64,000 nucleotides of DNA from positions 50,704 through 114,703 of the forward strand of contig JAJDXO010000042.1 in NCBI GenBank assembly GCA_022823235.1, in the 5' to 3' direction. Positions within the stretch are counted from its first letter, which is position 1. Every line of letters begins with the position of its first letter. This document shows positions 54,607 to 63,154 of this stretch, one piece after another. Source of the stretch: Rhodospirillales bacterium. Lineage in GTDB: Bacteria; Pseudomonadota; Alphaproteobacteria; Rhodospirillales; UBA2165. The position numbers were made by a program, and so were the translations under genes. Below the pieces are notes generated by a model. That model had not been told where the DNA came from, ran no database searches, and was given only the letters and a program-made list of their open reading frames with translations.

Positions 54607-55422
54607 ATGGCCAAAGCCCGCAAGAGCCCGGTTAAGGCCTACCGGAACGAGCGGTTTCTCAACAGCCCCGATGCCCGTTCACTGCGTATCCAGGCCGAGT
54701 ACCTGGAACCGGAAGCCCGCTTCCACCACTACGACGTGAAGGACACGATCGTATTCTTCGGCTCGGCTCGAACCCTCTCCCGGCGGCAGGCGCGCGCCCA
54801 ACTCCGGGCGGCCCGTGCCGGGGGCGGCGACGTGGCAGCCGCCGAGCGGGATTTGAAGATGTCCCGCTACTACGAGGAGGCCCGGGAACTCTCCCGCCGG
54901 CTGACCACGTGGTCAAAGGAGTTGGACGCCGACGGCCGGCGGTTTGTGGTCTGCACCGGCGGTGGCCCGGGAATCATGGAAGCGGCGAACCGGGGCGCGT
55001 CCGAGGCCAAGGGCCTGAATATCGGGCTCAATATTTCGTTGCCCTTCGAGCAGCACGAGAACCCCTATATCACCAATCATCTGGGGTTCGAGTTTCACTA
55101 CTTCTTCATGCGCAAGTTTTGGTTCATCTACCTCGCCAAGGCTCTGATAGTCTTCCCGGGCGGGTTCGGGACGTTCGACGAGTTGTTCGAGGTACTGACC
55201 CTCAATCAAACCGGAAAGCTCACCAAACCGGTGACCGTGGTCCTTTATGGCAACGACTATTGGGACAAGGTGGTCAACCTGGGGGCGCTGGCCGAGTTCG
55301 GCATGATCAGCCCTTCCGATCTGAAGGCGGTTCGGCGCGCCGACACGGTCGACGATGCGTTTGCCTATATCACCAGGGATTTAAGCCGCCGGGCGCTGAA
55401 ATCACCGGGCGGCGTGCTCTAG
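54607..55422 (+). CDS. LOG-family (TIGR00730-like) nucleotide phosphoribohydrolase
   Basis: A 271-aa protein of the LOG/lysine-decarboxylase-like family. The signature pair is present: GGGPGIMEAANRGASE and PGGFGTFDELFE. Such enzymes release the base from nucleoside 5'-monophosphates, including cytokinin precursors in plants; the bacterial substrate here is unknown. A GGGAGG ribosome binding site precedes the ATG at 54607. Its stop overlaps by 4 nt the stop of the convergent MBL-fold gene. Confidence 0.88.
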   Translation: MAKARKSPVKAYRNERFLNSPDARSLRIQAEYLEPEARFHHYDVKDTIVFFGSARTLSRRQARAQLRAARAGGGDVAAAERDLKMSRYYEEARELSRRLTTWSKELDADGRRFVVCTGGGPGIMEAANRGASEAKGLNIGLNISLPFEQHENPYITNHLGFEFHYFFMRKFWFIYLAKALIVFPGGFGTFDELFEVLTLNQTGKLTKPVTVVLYGNDYWDKVVNLGALAEFGMISPSDLKAVRRADTVDDAFAYITRDLSRRALKSPGGVL

Positions 55423-56282
55423 AAGTCGCCGCCGCCGGAGAAAAACCCGGCGATTGGCCGCATCAGCCAGACCTCGGTATTCACCGGCAGTTTGTCGCGG
55501 CGCACGTCGATGGAGGTGGCGTCGAGAAGCTTGACGGCGTAGCGGTCCTTGACCCGCTCGGTGAACTCCATGGCCAGACCCATGCTGAAGAAGTGCATGG
55601 GGATGATCACCCGCGGCTTGAGTTCACCCAGATTGTGGAGAATTTCCTCGATGCTCTGCGTGACCCGCCGATCGACCGGCATCAGCACCACGTCGATGCG
55701 GCCCATCGCTTGAAGCTGCTCGGCATTCAGCGCGTGCCGCATATGGCCCATGTGGGCGATGCAGAGTCCCCCCATCTGGAAGACGAAGATCGAGCTGTCA
55801 TTGGTCGCGCGGCCGCTGAAATTGGAGATATTGGTCGGGATGTTGTAGACCCGGACATCCTTCAGCCGGATGTCGTGGCGCGGCAGGCCGGTGCCGGTGT
55901 CCCAGCCGCGCAGCACATGCTTCACGCCCGGGTCGACGTTGTAGGAGGAGTGATTGCCGCGATTGATATTCATGGTCGCGATATCGGGCGGGGTGCGCGG
56001 CGGGTAATTGTCGTTGTAGTCGGTAACGGCCCGGACGCCCCGGGGCGAGCGGAGATCGAAAGATGCGTGTCCGATGAAGGTCAGCCGCACCTGATTGGCC
56101 GTTACATCGGCGAGGGTAAAGCCGGCCCGATGAAGCAGGGGATGGGTATTGTGAACGAAGCCGACGCCGCAAGGGAATTTGGGCTGCGGCTTTTGAACAA
56201 GCTGCTGGGCGTTTGTCGAACCTCCCGCCAGAACGGCGGCTCCGGCGACCGCGGCGAATATGAACGAACCGGCGCGTATCAT
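55419..56282 (-). CDS. Secreted metallo-beta-lactamase-fold protein (degenerate metal site)
   Basis: A 287-aa protein with a signal peptide (about residues 1-25, ending TNA). The order resembles UlaG-like MBL-fold proteins: LTFIGHASFDLRSP, DYNDNYPP, CIAHMGHMRH, VVLMPVD and VIIPMHFF. The expected HxHxDH loop reads NINRGNHSSYN instead, so at most one ligand remains there. It may bind metal differently or be inactive. The gene stands alone, convergent with the LOG gene, with a gap of 59 nt to the DUF1491 gene upstream. Confidence 0.75.
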   Translation of the reverse strand: MIRAGSFIFAAVAGAAVLAGGSTNAQQLVQKPQPKFPCGVGFVHNTHPLLHRAGFTLADVTANQVRLTFIGHASFDLRSPRGVRAVTDYNDNYPPRTPPDIATMNINRGNHSSYNVDPGVKHVLRGWDTGTGLPRHDIRLKDVRVYNIPTNISNFSGRATNDSSIFVFQMGGLCIAHMGHMRHALNAEQLQAMGRIDVVLMPVDRRVTQSIEEILHNLGELKPRVIIPMHFFSMGLAMEFTERVKDRYAVKLLDATSIDVRRDKLPVNTEVWLMRPIAGFFSGGGDF

Positions 56283-56341
56283 GATATTCCCCTTTTCAGC
56301 CCCTATTCAGCACATGGCCTGATATTCAGGTTGAACGGCCA

Positions 56342-56680
56342 TCAAATCACGATTCCGTCGATGGTGACACGAGAATCGGGATCGTCGATATCGATGATCC
56401 AGATGTCGGGGTCGAAATCGGCCTGTTTTTCAAGGATTTCAGGGAGGTCCTCATCCTCGGCAAGCCGGCGTTCCGACCATTCGAGGGCGCCGTCGAGATT
56501 GCGCACCTCGCTGAGGATGCTCGGGCTTTTCTCCCGCCGGTCGATGACGATCAATAGCGCGCCTGCGTCGTCGTCGCCGCTGCGCCGGACCACGGCGCTG
56601 ATGTTCTGCCGGTCGAAATGCCGGATCAGCGCCTGGACCCGCATCCGCGACTTGAGGCGATCGGTTTCCCAGCCGCTCAA
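56342..56680 (-). CDS. DUF1491 family protein
   Basis: A 112-aa protein of the alphaproteobacterial DUF1491 family: RLKSRMRVQALIRHFDRQN, AVVRRSGDDDAGALLIVID and a C-terminal half rich in Asp/Glu (DPDIWIIDIDDPDSR). The function is unknown. The start is a TTG at 56680, giving the family-like RLKS beginning; an ATG 36 nt further on is the alternative. It follows ilvE after 3 nt and must be co-transcribed. Confidence 0.82.
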   Translation of the reverse strand: MSGWETDRLKSRMRVQALIRHFDRQNISAVVRRSGDDDAGALLIVIDRREKSPSILSEVRNLDGALEWSERRLAEDEDLPEILEKQADFDPDIWIIDIDDPDSRVTIDGIVI

Positions 56681-56683
56681 GAC

Positions 56684-57586
56684 CTAGGCGGCCGACGCCG
56701 CGTCGACATCGGACTTGCCGACGAGCTTGTCGTAATCGGCCATCAGGGTCCGGGTGATCTCGCCAACGGTAAAGGCGTGATCATCGATGGCGCCGACGGG
56801 CGTCACCTCGGCGGCGGTGCCGGTCACGAACACTTCTTCGGCGGCGCCGATTTCCTCCGGCATGATACGCCGCTCGATGATTTCATAGCCCCGCTTCTCC
56901 GCCAGTTCGATGACCGAGCGGCGGGTGATGCCGTCGAGGAAGCAGTCCGGCGTCGGCGTATGGATTTTGCGGTCCTCCATGACGAAGAAGATGTTGGCGC
57001 CGGTGCATTCGGCGACCCGGCCCTGCCAATCGAGCATCAGGGCGTCATCGTAGCCTTCGGCTTCGGCCGCGTGCTTCGACATGGTGCATATCATGTAGAG
57101 CCCGGCCGCCTTGGCGTGCACCGGGGCCGTATCGGGTGCCGGACGCCGCCATTCGGTGGTCTTCAGCCGGATACCCTTCATCCGCGCCTCGGGCGAGAAA
57201 TAGGACGGCCAGTCCCACACCGCGATCGCCAAGTGGATCTTGGTGGCCTGCGCCGAGACACCCATCATCTCACTGCCGCGCCATGCAACCGGCCGCACGT
57301 AGCCGTCGACGATATTGTTGGCCTCGCAACACTGGATGCAGGCGGCGTTGATCTCTTCGACCGAGTAGGGGATCTCAAAACCCAATATGCGGCCTGAATT
57401 GATCAGCCGTTCCGTATGCTCGGTGAGTTTGAAAATCTTGCCGCCGTAAACCCGGTCACCCTCGAAAACGCTGGAGGCGTAATGAAGGGCGTGTGAGAGA
57501 ATGTGGATATTGGCGCTTCGCCATTCCACCATTTCGCCGTCGTACCAGATGAGGCCGTCGCGGTCGTCAAACGTAGAGCCAGCCAT
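56684..57586 (-). CDS. ilvE: Branched-chain amino acid aminotransferase
   Basis: Fold-type IV PLP enzyme, 300 aa, making Val, Leu and Ile from their 2-oxoacids. HALHYASSVFEGDRVY, the PLP lysine region VHAKAAGLYM, YDDALMLDWQGRVAECTGANIF and DGITRRSVI fit the family. It is divergent from the MarR gene; the 130-bp spacer contains a 27-bp inverted repeat likely to affect both promoters. Confidence 0.92.
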   Translation of the reverse strand: MAGSTFDDRDGLIWYDGEMVEWRSANIHILSHALHYASSVFEGDRVYGGKIFKLTEHTERLINSGRILGFEIPYSVEEINAACIQCCEANNIVDGYVRPVAWRGSEMMGVSAQATKIHLAIAVWDWPSYFSPEARMKGIRLKTTEWRRPAPDTAPVHAKAAGLYMICTMSKHAAEAEGYDDALMLDWQGRVAECTGANIFFVMEDRKIHTPTPDCFLDGITRRSVIELAEKRGYEIIERRIMPEEIGAAEEVFVTGTAAEVTPVGAIDDHAFTVGEITRTLMADYDKLVGKSDVDAASAA

Positions 57587-57650
57587 GAAATTTTCTTTCT
57601 AAGTCAACTTAATCCCAGGAAGCATATTGCGTTTTTTATCAATCCCTGGC

Positions 57651-57677
57651 ATATATGTCAATAACACTGACATATAT
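57651..57677. promoter_or_regulatory. Operator-like perfect inverted repeat between ilvE and marR
   Basis: Arms ATATATGTCA (57651-57660) and TGACATATAT (57668-57677) are perfect 10-bp complements with a 7-nt spacer, ATAACAC. Position in a divergent spacer next to a MarR gene is the classic setting for autoregulation. A smaller repeat TAAGT-CA-ACTTA lies at 57600-57611. Confidence 0.7.
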
Positions 57678-57716
57678 TTTCGGCTCCAATTTGACCGGAC
57701 GGTTTCACAGGCCCCC

Positions 57717-58202
57717 ATGGATACTCCGCTCACCGATCAACCGGACGATACCGCGCCCGACGCCGAGGAGGAATTACGGGCGGGTATGGAGCACCTGTTC
57801 TTCGCCTACCGCGATTTCATCGCCCGGCCGGACAGGATCCTGACCGAGTACGGTTTCGGGCGCGCCCATCACCGGGTTATTTTCTTCGTCGGCCGGTACC
57901 CGGGCATGGCCGTGCGCCAACTCCTCGACATTCTCCAGATCACCAAACAGAGCTTGTCGCGGGTACTACGTCAGCTGATTCGGGAAGGATATGTGGAACA
58001 GCGCCAGGGTGAGACCGACCGCCGGCAACGCCGTCTCTATCTGACCAGGCAAGGGATCGAGCTCGAGCGCCGCCTGTCGGAGGATCAGCGCCGGCGATTC
58101 GCCCGCGCTTACGGCGCCGCGGGACCGGACGCGGTTCACGGATTTCGCACCGTTCTCGACCTGATGATCTCCGGGCCGCCGAAGGGAGGCGGCGGAGGCT
58201 AG
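57717..58202 (+). CDS. MarR-family regulator (PetP-like)
   Basis: A 161-aa winged-helix protein with the MarR core: LTEYGFGRAHHRVIFFVGRY, the helix-turn-helix VRQLLDILQITKQSLSRVL and the wing with TDRRQRRLYLT. It matches the PetP type found before PetR response regulators in photosynthetic and related alphaproteobacteria; that equivalence is inferred from context. ATG 57717 is used; the frame is open to 57627 but that would cover the inverted repeat. Confidence 0.85.
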   Translation: MDTPLTDQPDDTAPDAEEELRAGMEHLFFAYRDFIARPDRILTEYGFGRAHHRVIFFVGRYPGMAVRQLLDILQITKQSLSRVLRQLIREGYVEQRQGETDRRQRRLYLTRQGIELERRLSEDQRRRFARAYGAAGPDAVHGFRTVLDLMISGPPKGGGGG

Positions 58203-58288
58203 ATGGGCGCTCCTTTTCTCCGGGTTCTCCACGCCGGACTGGGAGACCATTTTTGAGTGCCGTCGACGGGAATGATCTATAGTGAGCC

Positions 58289-58972
58289 ATGGGCCTCGAC
58301 AATAATCATATTCTGGTCGTCGATGACGACAACCGGCTGCGGGAATTGCTTCACCAATACCTGAGCGATGCGGGGTTCCGCGTGACGGCGGCCGAGACCG
58401 CCGAAGACGCCCGGCACAAGATGGAAAGCCTCGCCTTCGATCTTGTTGTGCTGGATTGGATGATGCCCGGCGAGGACGGGATCGAATTTGCCGCTTCCCT
58501 GCGCGAGCTGGGACGCACGCCGATCCTGATGTTGACGGCGCGCGGCGAGGCGGATGACCGAATTGCGGGTCTTGAAGCGGGGGTCGACGACTATCTCGCC
58601 AAACCCTTCGAGCCGCGGGAACTGGTGCTGAGAATCGAGAGCATCCTGCGCCGCTTTCCCGCCGATACCGAGGTGCCGACGGAAACCCGGATGGGCGATG
58701 TGGTGTTCGATCATCGCCGCGAGGAACTTCGGCGTGGACCATCGACGATCCATCTTACGGCCTCGGAGGGCAGGCTGCTCAAGGCCCTGGCGGAGAATCC
58801 GGGATCGGTCTTCAGCCGGGCCGAACTGGCCAAACGGTTTACGCCGGGCGGCGGCGACCGGGCCATCGACGTTCAGGTCAATCGGCTGAGACGCAAAATC
58901 GAGCCGGAGCCGCGGACCCCAAGGTATCTTCAAACCGTTCGCGGAAAAGGGTATGTTTTGCGCCCCGATTGA
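58289..58972 (+). CDS. OmpR-family response regulator (PetR-like)
   Basis: A 227-aa two-domain regulator. Receiver: acidic pocket VDDDN (11-15), phosphoacceptor Asp56 in LVVLDWMMPGEDG, and Lys in YLAKPFEPREL. The C-terminal OmpR/PhoB winged helix ends with RAIDVQVNRLRRKIE and TVRGKGYVLRPD. It lies 86 nt after the MarR gene and 27 nt before the kinase, its likely partner. Confidence 0.92.
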   Translation: MGLDNNHILVVDDDNRLRELLHQYLSDAGFRVTAAETAEDARHKMESLAFDLVVLDWMMPGEDGIEFAASLRELGRTPILMLTARGEADDRIAGLEAGVDDYLAKPFEPRELVLRIESILRRFPADTEVPTETRMGDVVFDHRREELRRGPSTIHLTASEGRLLKALAENPGSVFSRAELAKRFTPGGGDRAIDVQVNRLRRKIEPEPRTPRYLQTVRGKGYVLRPD

Positions 58973-58999
58973 AGCGGCGACGCTTAGGAGAGGCCAAAC

Positions 59000-60307
59000 G
59001 TGATCAAGCGGTTTCTGCCTCGAAGCCTGCTCGGCAGATCGGTGCTCATCATCGTGACGCCCCTGATTTTGCTGCAGGTCGTTTCGGCGGCGGTATTCTG
59101 GGAGAGTCACTGGGACAAGGTGAGCGTGCGCCTTGCGCGCAACCTTGCCGGCGATATCAGCGCGCTGATTTTGCTGCTGCGGGAACAGGATGCACGGCCT
59201 GGCCGAAACGACACCGTCGGCATGGCGGCTCGAACCATGGGCCTGAACATCAACATGCGGCGTGGCGAAATATTCGCCAATGCGCCGGCCAAGGTATCCA
59301 GCGGCTTTATCGAAAGCGTGTTGTTCGAGGCCTTGGACGAGGTGGTGAAGAAGCCGTTCGTCATCGACATGGATGCCGTAGACCGCCATGTCCTGGTTTC
59401 CATACAACTCCAGGACGGGATTCTGGACATCATCGCCAGCCGCAAGCGGCTGTTCAGCTCGACCACTTATGTTTTCGTCATGTGGATGGTGGGTACGTCG
59501 CTGATCCTGTTCGCCGTCGCCATCATCTTCATGCGCAATCAGGTGCGGCCGATCCGGCGTCTGGCGACGGCCGCGGACAGCTTCGGCAAGGGCCGGGACG
59601 CCCCGAATTTCAAGCCCGAGGGCGCCGCCGAGGTGCGGCGGGCGGCGTCGGCGTTCCTCGCCATGCGGGACCGGATTCAGCGCAATATCGCCCAGCGGAC
59701 GGACATGTTGTCCGGCGTATCACACGATCTCCGGACGCCGTTGACACGGATGAAACTGCAATTGGCGATGCTCAAGGACAGCCAGGCGGCAGCGGACCTC
59801 AAGGAGGACGTTGCCGAGATGGAGCATATGCTGGAGGGTTACCTTGCCTTTGCCCGCGGCGAGGGTGACGAAGCCCCGGAACTGACCGACATCGGCGGCA
59901 TGCTCGACGAGGTGGTCGGGCAATCCCGGCGCAGAGGCGCCGCCGTCGACCTCCATACCGAGGGCGATATACAGGTCGCGGTGCGGCCGAACGCGTTCAA
60001 GCGCTGCGTCACCAACCTGGTCGAAAACGCCGGCCGCTACGGCGAGCACGTCTCGGTGCGGGCGGGCCAGCGCGGCGAGACCATCGAGATCACCATCGAC
60101 GATGACGGCCCCGGCATTCCCGAGGATCAGCGGAGCGACGCGTTCAAGCCGTTCTTCCGGCTCGATAATTCGCGGAACACCGGTACGGGCGGCGTCGGGT
60201 TGGGGTTGTCGATCGCCCGGGATGTGATCCGAGGGCACGGCGGCGATATCAATCTCGATCAGTCGCCCTCGGGCGGTCTGCGCGCCCGGGTTATTCTGCC
60301 CATCTGA
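59000..60307 (+). CDS. EnvZ-like sensor histidine kinase
   Basis: A 435-aa membrane kinase. Two helices (about residues 14-35 and 155-178) enclose a periplasmic domain of about 115 residues; a HAMP domain follows, then the phosphoacceptor His near residue 240 in GVSHDLRTPLTRMK, and a HATPase domain with NLVENAGRYG, DDGPGIPEDQ and GGVGLGLSIARDVIRGHGG. A GTG start has AGGAGAGG upstream. It presumably phosphorylates the adjacent response regulator; the signal is unknown. Confidence 0.92.
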   Translation: MIKRFLPRSLLGRSVLIIVTPLILLQVVSAAVFWESHWDKVSVRLARNLAGDISALILLLREQDARPGRNDTVGMAARTMGLNINMRRGEIFANAPAKVSSGFIESVLFEALDEVVKKPFVIDMDAVDRHVLVSIQLQDGILDIIASRKRLFSSTTYVFVMWMVGTSLILFAVAIIFMRNQVRPIRRLATAADSFGKGRDAPNFKPEGAAEVRRAASAFLAMRDRIQRNIAQRTDMLSGVSHDLRTPLTRMKLQLAMLKDSQAAADLKEDVAEMEHMLEGYLAFARGEGDEAPELTDIGGMLDEVVGQSRRRGAAVDLHTEGDIQVAVRPNAFKRCVTNLVENAGRYGEHVSVRAGQRGETIEITIDDDGPGIPEDQRSDAFKPFFRLDNSRNTGTGGVGLGLSIARDVIRGHGGDINLDQSPSGGLRARVILPI

Positions 60308-60315
60308 ATTTTCAG

Positions 60316-60657
60316 TCAGAAGAGCCGGCCCCCGAGCGGCACCTCGCGGTCGGCGCCGATCAGCACCACTTCTCCCTCTTCGTCCGGAACTCCCAGGACC
60401 AGGCATTGCGACATCATCGGCCCGATCTGCTTGGGGGGAAAGTTGACCACCGCCAGGACCATTCGCCCGATCAACTGCCCGGGCTCGTAATATTTGGTGA
60501 TCTGCGCCGACGATTTCCGGGTGCCGATCTCGGGACCGAAATCGAGCTCCAGAATGATGGCCGGTTTGCGCGCTTCGGGGAACGGCTGAGCGTCGATCAC
60601 CTTGCCGACGCGGATATCGACTTTCAGGAAGTCGTTGTAGGCAATGTGATCGGACAT
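60316..60657 (-). CDS. csaA: CsaA-like tRNA-binding domain protein
   Basis: A 113-aa single OB-fold protein with the tRNA-binding signature FLKVDIRVGKVIDAQPFPEARKP... and the following KYYEPGQLIGRMVLAVVNFPPKQIGPMMS motif (about residues 54-83). CsaA proteins act as dimers and have been linked to tRNA binding and export chaperoning. It is convergent with the kinase gene and 13 nt after the TetR-like gene on its strand. Confidence 0.88.
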   Translation of the reverse strand: MSDHIAYNDFLKVDIRVGKVIDAQPFPEARKPAIILELDFGPEIGTRKSSAQITKYYEPGQLIGRMVLAVVNFPPKQIGPMMSQCLVLGVPDEEGEVVLIGADREVPLGGRLF

Positions 60658-60670
60658 GCCGCCGGCGCGC

Positions 60671-61288
60671 TCAACTCTCCTGGGCGGCGGTGGTGCGCGG
60701 CCGCCGGAACGGTCCCTTTTCGAGCATTTCGGCCCACTGGCCGGCGCGCCGGAGATTCTTGTCCAGCGCCGCCATGGTCGGTGCGAGATCGTCCGTCTCG
60801 TCAGTCATCCAAATTCGCGCCGTCGCCAGGTAGACCCCGATCAGACCGTTGATCTTGAGCCGGCCGAGGCGGCCTCCCGTATTCACCGGCGCCGCATCGA
60901 GGGCCATCCGCATGGAACCCGCGAGGCCGCAGGCGCCCGCCAGCGTCGCCCTGGGGTCAACGCCGACGGTACCGCGCAGCATCGAAAGAATGGCCGCCTT
61001 GTTGGGTTGCAGCGCATCGAACCGGGCCATCAGAAGCTCGAAGAGCCGGTCGCGAACCGTCTCTTCGGGGTCCGCCTTCCCCGCAGATTTGACCATGGCC
61101 TCGTCGATCATCGAGTTAATTCCGCCGAGAATTGCCGATTTCGACCGGAATTCCCTGGTGAGGGTGTCCATCTTGACATTGGCTTCCTCGGCAATGTCGT
61201 CCATGCGGACGTCCCGCCACGGCTTGTCCGCCGCCAGCTTGAGCGCCGCCGTGATGATCCTGTTTCGGGGTGACGGCCGTTTCGCCAT
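60671..61288 (-). CDS. TetR-family / COQ9-like protein
   Basis: A 205-aa protein. An N-terminal helix-turn-helix (RIITAALKLAADKPWRDVRM then DIAEEANVKMDTLTREF) is followed by a helical domain with GLIGVYLATARIWMTDETDD, resembling TetR proteins related to COQ9 that are common in alphaproteobacteria. Whether it binds DNA or lipid-like ubiquinone intermediates cannot be told here. It shares orientation with the csaA-like gene. Confidence 0.8.
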   Translation of the reverse strand: MAKRPSPRNRIITAALKLAADKPWRDVRMDDIAEEANVKMDTLTREFRSKSAILGGINSMIDEAMVKSAGKADPEETVRDRLFELLMARFDALQPNKAAILSMLRGTVGVDPRATLAGACGLAGSMRMALDAAPVNTGGRLGRLKINGLIGVYLATARIWMTDETDDLAPTMAALDKNLRRAGQWAEMLEKGPFRRPRTTAAQES

Positions 61289-61474
61289 TTTTCCGAACCC
61301 TGGTGCTGTTTTGATAACCCACTCTATCGCGTATTCCGGGGGGCACCAAGTATTCCCATGCCCGCATCGGTCGGACGCGCGGATTGCCTCAATTTCCTAT
61401 GGGGTTGGCGGCGGAACGGCGATATGATCCCCGGCTTGAGGAGGCGGACCCGTTTGACGGTCCGGTATCGTCTC

Positions 61475-62326
61475 ATGACGCGTGATCGCCGATCCCTGCT
61501 GAATGCCGACCGCGCCACCGCGCCGCTGGACCGCGAAGAGGAGCGCCGCCTCGCACGCTTGGCCGGCGAGGGGGATTCCGATGCCATCGACCGGCTGATT
61601 ACCAGCCATGTCCGCTTCGTCGCCAAGATCGCCGCCAACTACCGGCAATCCGGGGTTCCCATGCCCGATCTGGTGCAGGAGGGCATGGTCGGCCTGATCC
61701 AGGCGGTGAAACGGTTCAACCCCGACAAGGACGTCCGGCTATCGACTTACGCGGCTTGGTGGATCCGCGCCGCCATCCAGGATCACGTGGTGCGTTCCTG
61801 GTCGCTGGTGCGGCTCGGCACGACCTCGGCCCAGAAGTCGCTTTTCCTGAACCTGCGCCGCATGACCTCGGATTTGATCGACGGCGCCGACGCCCTCGGT
61901 GAGGACATCGTGAACAAGCTCGCCGAACGCTTCGAGACCACCGCCGCCGAGGTGCGCGGGCTTGCCCGCCGGGTCGCCCAGCGGGATCAGTCGCTTGACG
62001 GCAGGACCGGTGACGAGGCCGGACGGCCGTGGCTCGACGCGCTGGTGTCCCCCGAGGCATCGGCCGAAGACCGGCTGGCCGAGGAGGGCGAAGCAAGGAC
62101 GCTCAACGATTTGCTGGCCAAGGCGCTTGAAATGCTGCCCGACCGGGAGCGGCTCATTATCCGCCGCCGCTACCTGGACGAGGCGCGCCACACCCTCGCC
62201 GCGCTGGGCAAGGAACTGAACCTCTCCAAGGACAGGGTCCGGCAATTGGAGGCCAAGGGTCTGGAGATGCTGCGCGAGTTTCTGGAACCGGCCATCGCCG
62301 AGGCCAACGTCCGGCTCCCCAAATAA
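61475..62326 (+). CDS. RpoH-like sigma-32 factor
   Basis: A sigma70-family protein of 283 aa without region 1.1. Region 2 has DRLITSHVRFVAKIAANY, PMPDLVQEGMVGLIQAVKRF and STYAAWWIRAAIQDHVVRSWS; an RpoH-box-like segment QKSLFLNLRRM (residues 120-130) supports the heat-shock class. Region 4 ends with NLSKDRVRQLEAKGLEMLR. Upstream in-frame starts at 61358 and 61424 exist and no good ribosome binding site marks any of them. The divergent RpoH box suggests a secondary RpoH paralogue. Confidence 0.85.
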   Translation: MTRDRRSLLNADRATAPLDREEERRLARLAGEGDSDAIDRLITSHVRFVAKIAANYRQSGVPMPDLVQEGMVGLIQAVKRFNPDKDVRLSTYAAWWIRAAIQDHVVRSWSLVRLGTTSAQKSLFLNLRRMTSDLIDGADALGEDIVNKLAERFETTAAEVRGLARRVAQRDQSLDGRTGDEAGRPWLDALVSPEASAEDRLAEEGEARTLNDLLAKALEMLPDRERLIIRRRYLDEARHTLAALGKELNLSKDRVRQLEAKGLEMLREFLEPAIAEANVRLPK

Positions 62327-62329
62327 CCT

Positions 62330-63127
62330 TTACCCCGCCAGTTCCCGGGCGCGCTCCGTCGCCCGCCGGATCGCTTCGGTGAGCAGCGGCTGCATGCCGT
62401 CATCGGCCATCAGGGCGCCGAGGGCCGCTTCGGTGGTGCCGCCCGGGCTGGTCACGTTCTCGCGCAGGGCCGCCGCCGGGGTGTCCGTCCGGTGCAGCAT
62501 TTCGCCCGCCCCGGCCACCGTCGCCCGGGCGAGCAGTTGCGCCAAATCATCCGGGAGGCCGGCCGCCACGCCCGCCTCGGCCAGGCATTCGGCGAGCAGG
62601 AAGATATAGGCGGGTCCGCTGCCGGAGACGGCGGTCACCGGATCCAGGAGCGACTCGTCTTCGACCCAGGCCACTTCGCCGACGGCGGACATGAGATTTC
62701 CGGCCGTCCCGCGCGCCACGGACGATGTCCGTTCGTTGGCGCAGAGCACCGAGATGCCGCGTCCGATGGCGGCCGGGGTGTTGGGCATGGCCCTGATGAC
62801 CGCCGGCGATCCGCCGATCAGGCCGCTCAGTTTGCCGATCGTCGTTCCCGCAACGATGGAGAGCGTGGCGGCGTCGGCGGCGAGGTTCGAGAACGCCGGT
62901 AACACGTCCTCGATTCCCTGCGGTTTCACCGCGATGATGATCATGTCGGGCTTGAACGCGGCGGGTATGTCCTCGGCCGAGCCGACGATATCCGGCCCAA
63001 GCGCGGCCGCCGCCGGCGCCGGCGCGGGATCGACGCCGACGACATCACCCGGACTCACACCGGTATCGAGCCAGCCGGCCAGGAGCGCGCCGCCCATGTT
63101 CCCGCAGCCGACGAGTAAAAGTTTCAT
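62330..63127 (-). CDS. proC: Pyrroline-5-carboxylate reductase
   Basis: A 265-aa NAD(P)H enzyme for the last step of proline synthesis. The Rossmann motif is LLVGCGNMGGALLAGW; IAVKPQGIEDVL, VIRAMPNTPAAIGRG and the C-terminal ENVTSPGGTTEAAL signature are all present. It is 27 nt after the YbjN-domain gene, the usual alphaproteobacterial neighbour, and convergent with the sigma-factor gene. Confidence 0.94.
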   Translation of the reverse strand: MKLLLVGCGNMGGALLAGWLDTGVSPGDVVGVDPAPAPAAAALGPDIVGSAEDIPAAFKPDMIIIAVKPQGIEDVLPAFSNLAADAATLSIVAGTTIGKLSGLIGGSPAVIRAMPNTPAAIGRGISVLCANERTSSVARGTAGNLMSAVGEVAWVEDESLLDPVTAVSGSGPAYIFLLAECLAEAGVAAGLPDDLAQLLARATVAGAGEMLHRTDTPAAALRENVTSPGGTTEAALGALMADDGMQPLLTEAIRRATERARELAG

Positions 63128-63154
63128 GGCTTCATGGTTCCCGGGACGCGCCGC

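Noticed and set aside
54902..54915. Second parS-like palindrome TGACCACGTGGTCA
   Set aside because: It shares only the CACGTG centre with parS, lies inside the LOG coding sequence, and its outer bases do not fit the consensus.
54909..56687. 592-codon open frame on the plus strand
   Set aside because: It runs over the LOG gene in another frame and antisense to the MBL and DUF1491 genes; its translation is typical GC-rich shadow sequence without a recognisable family.
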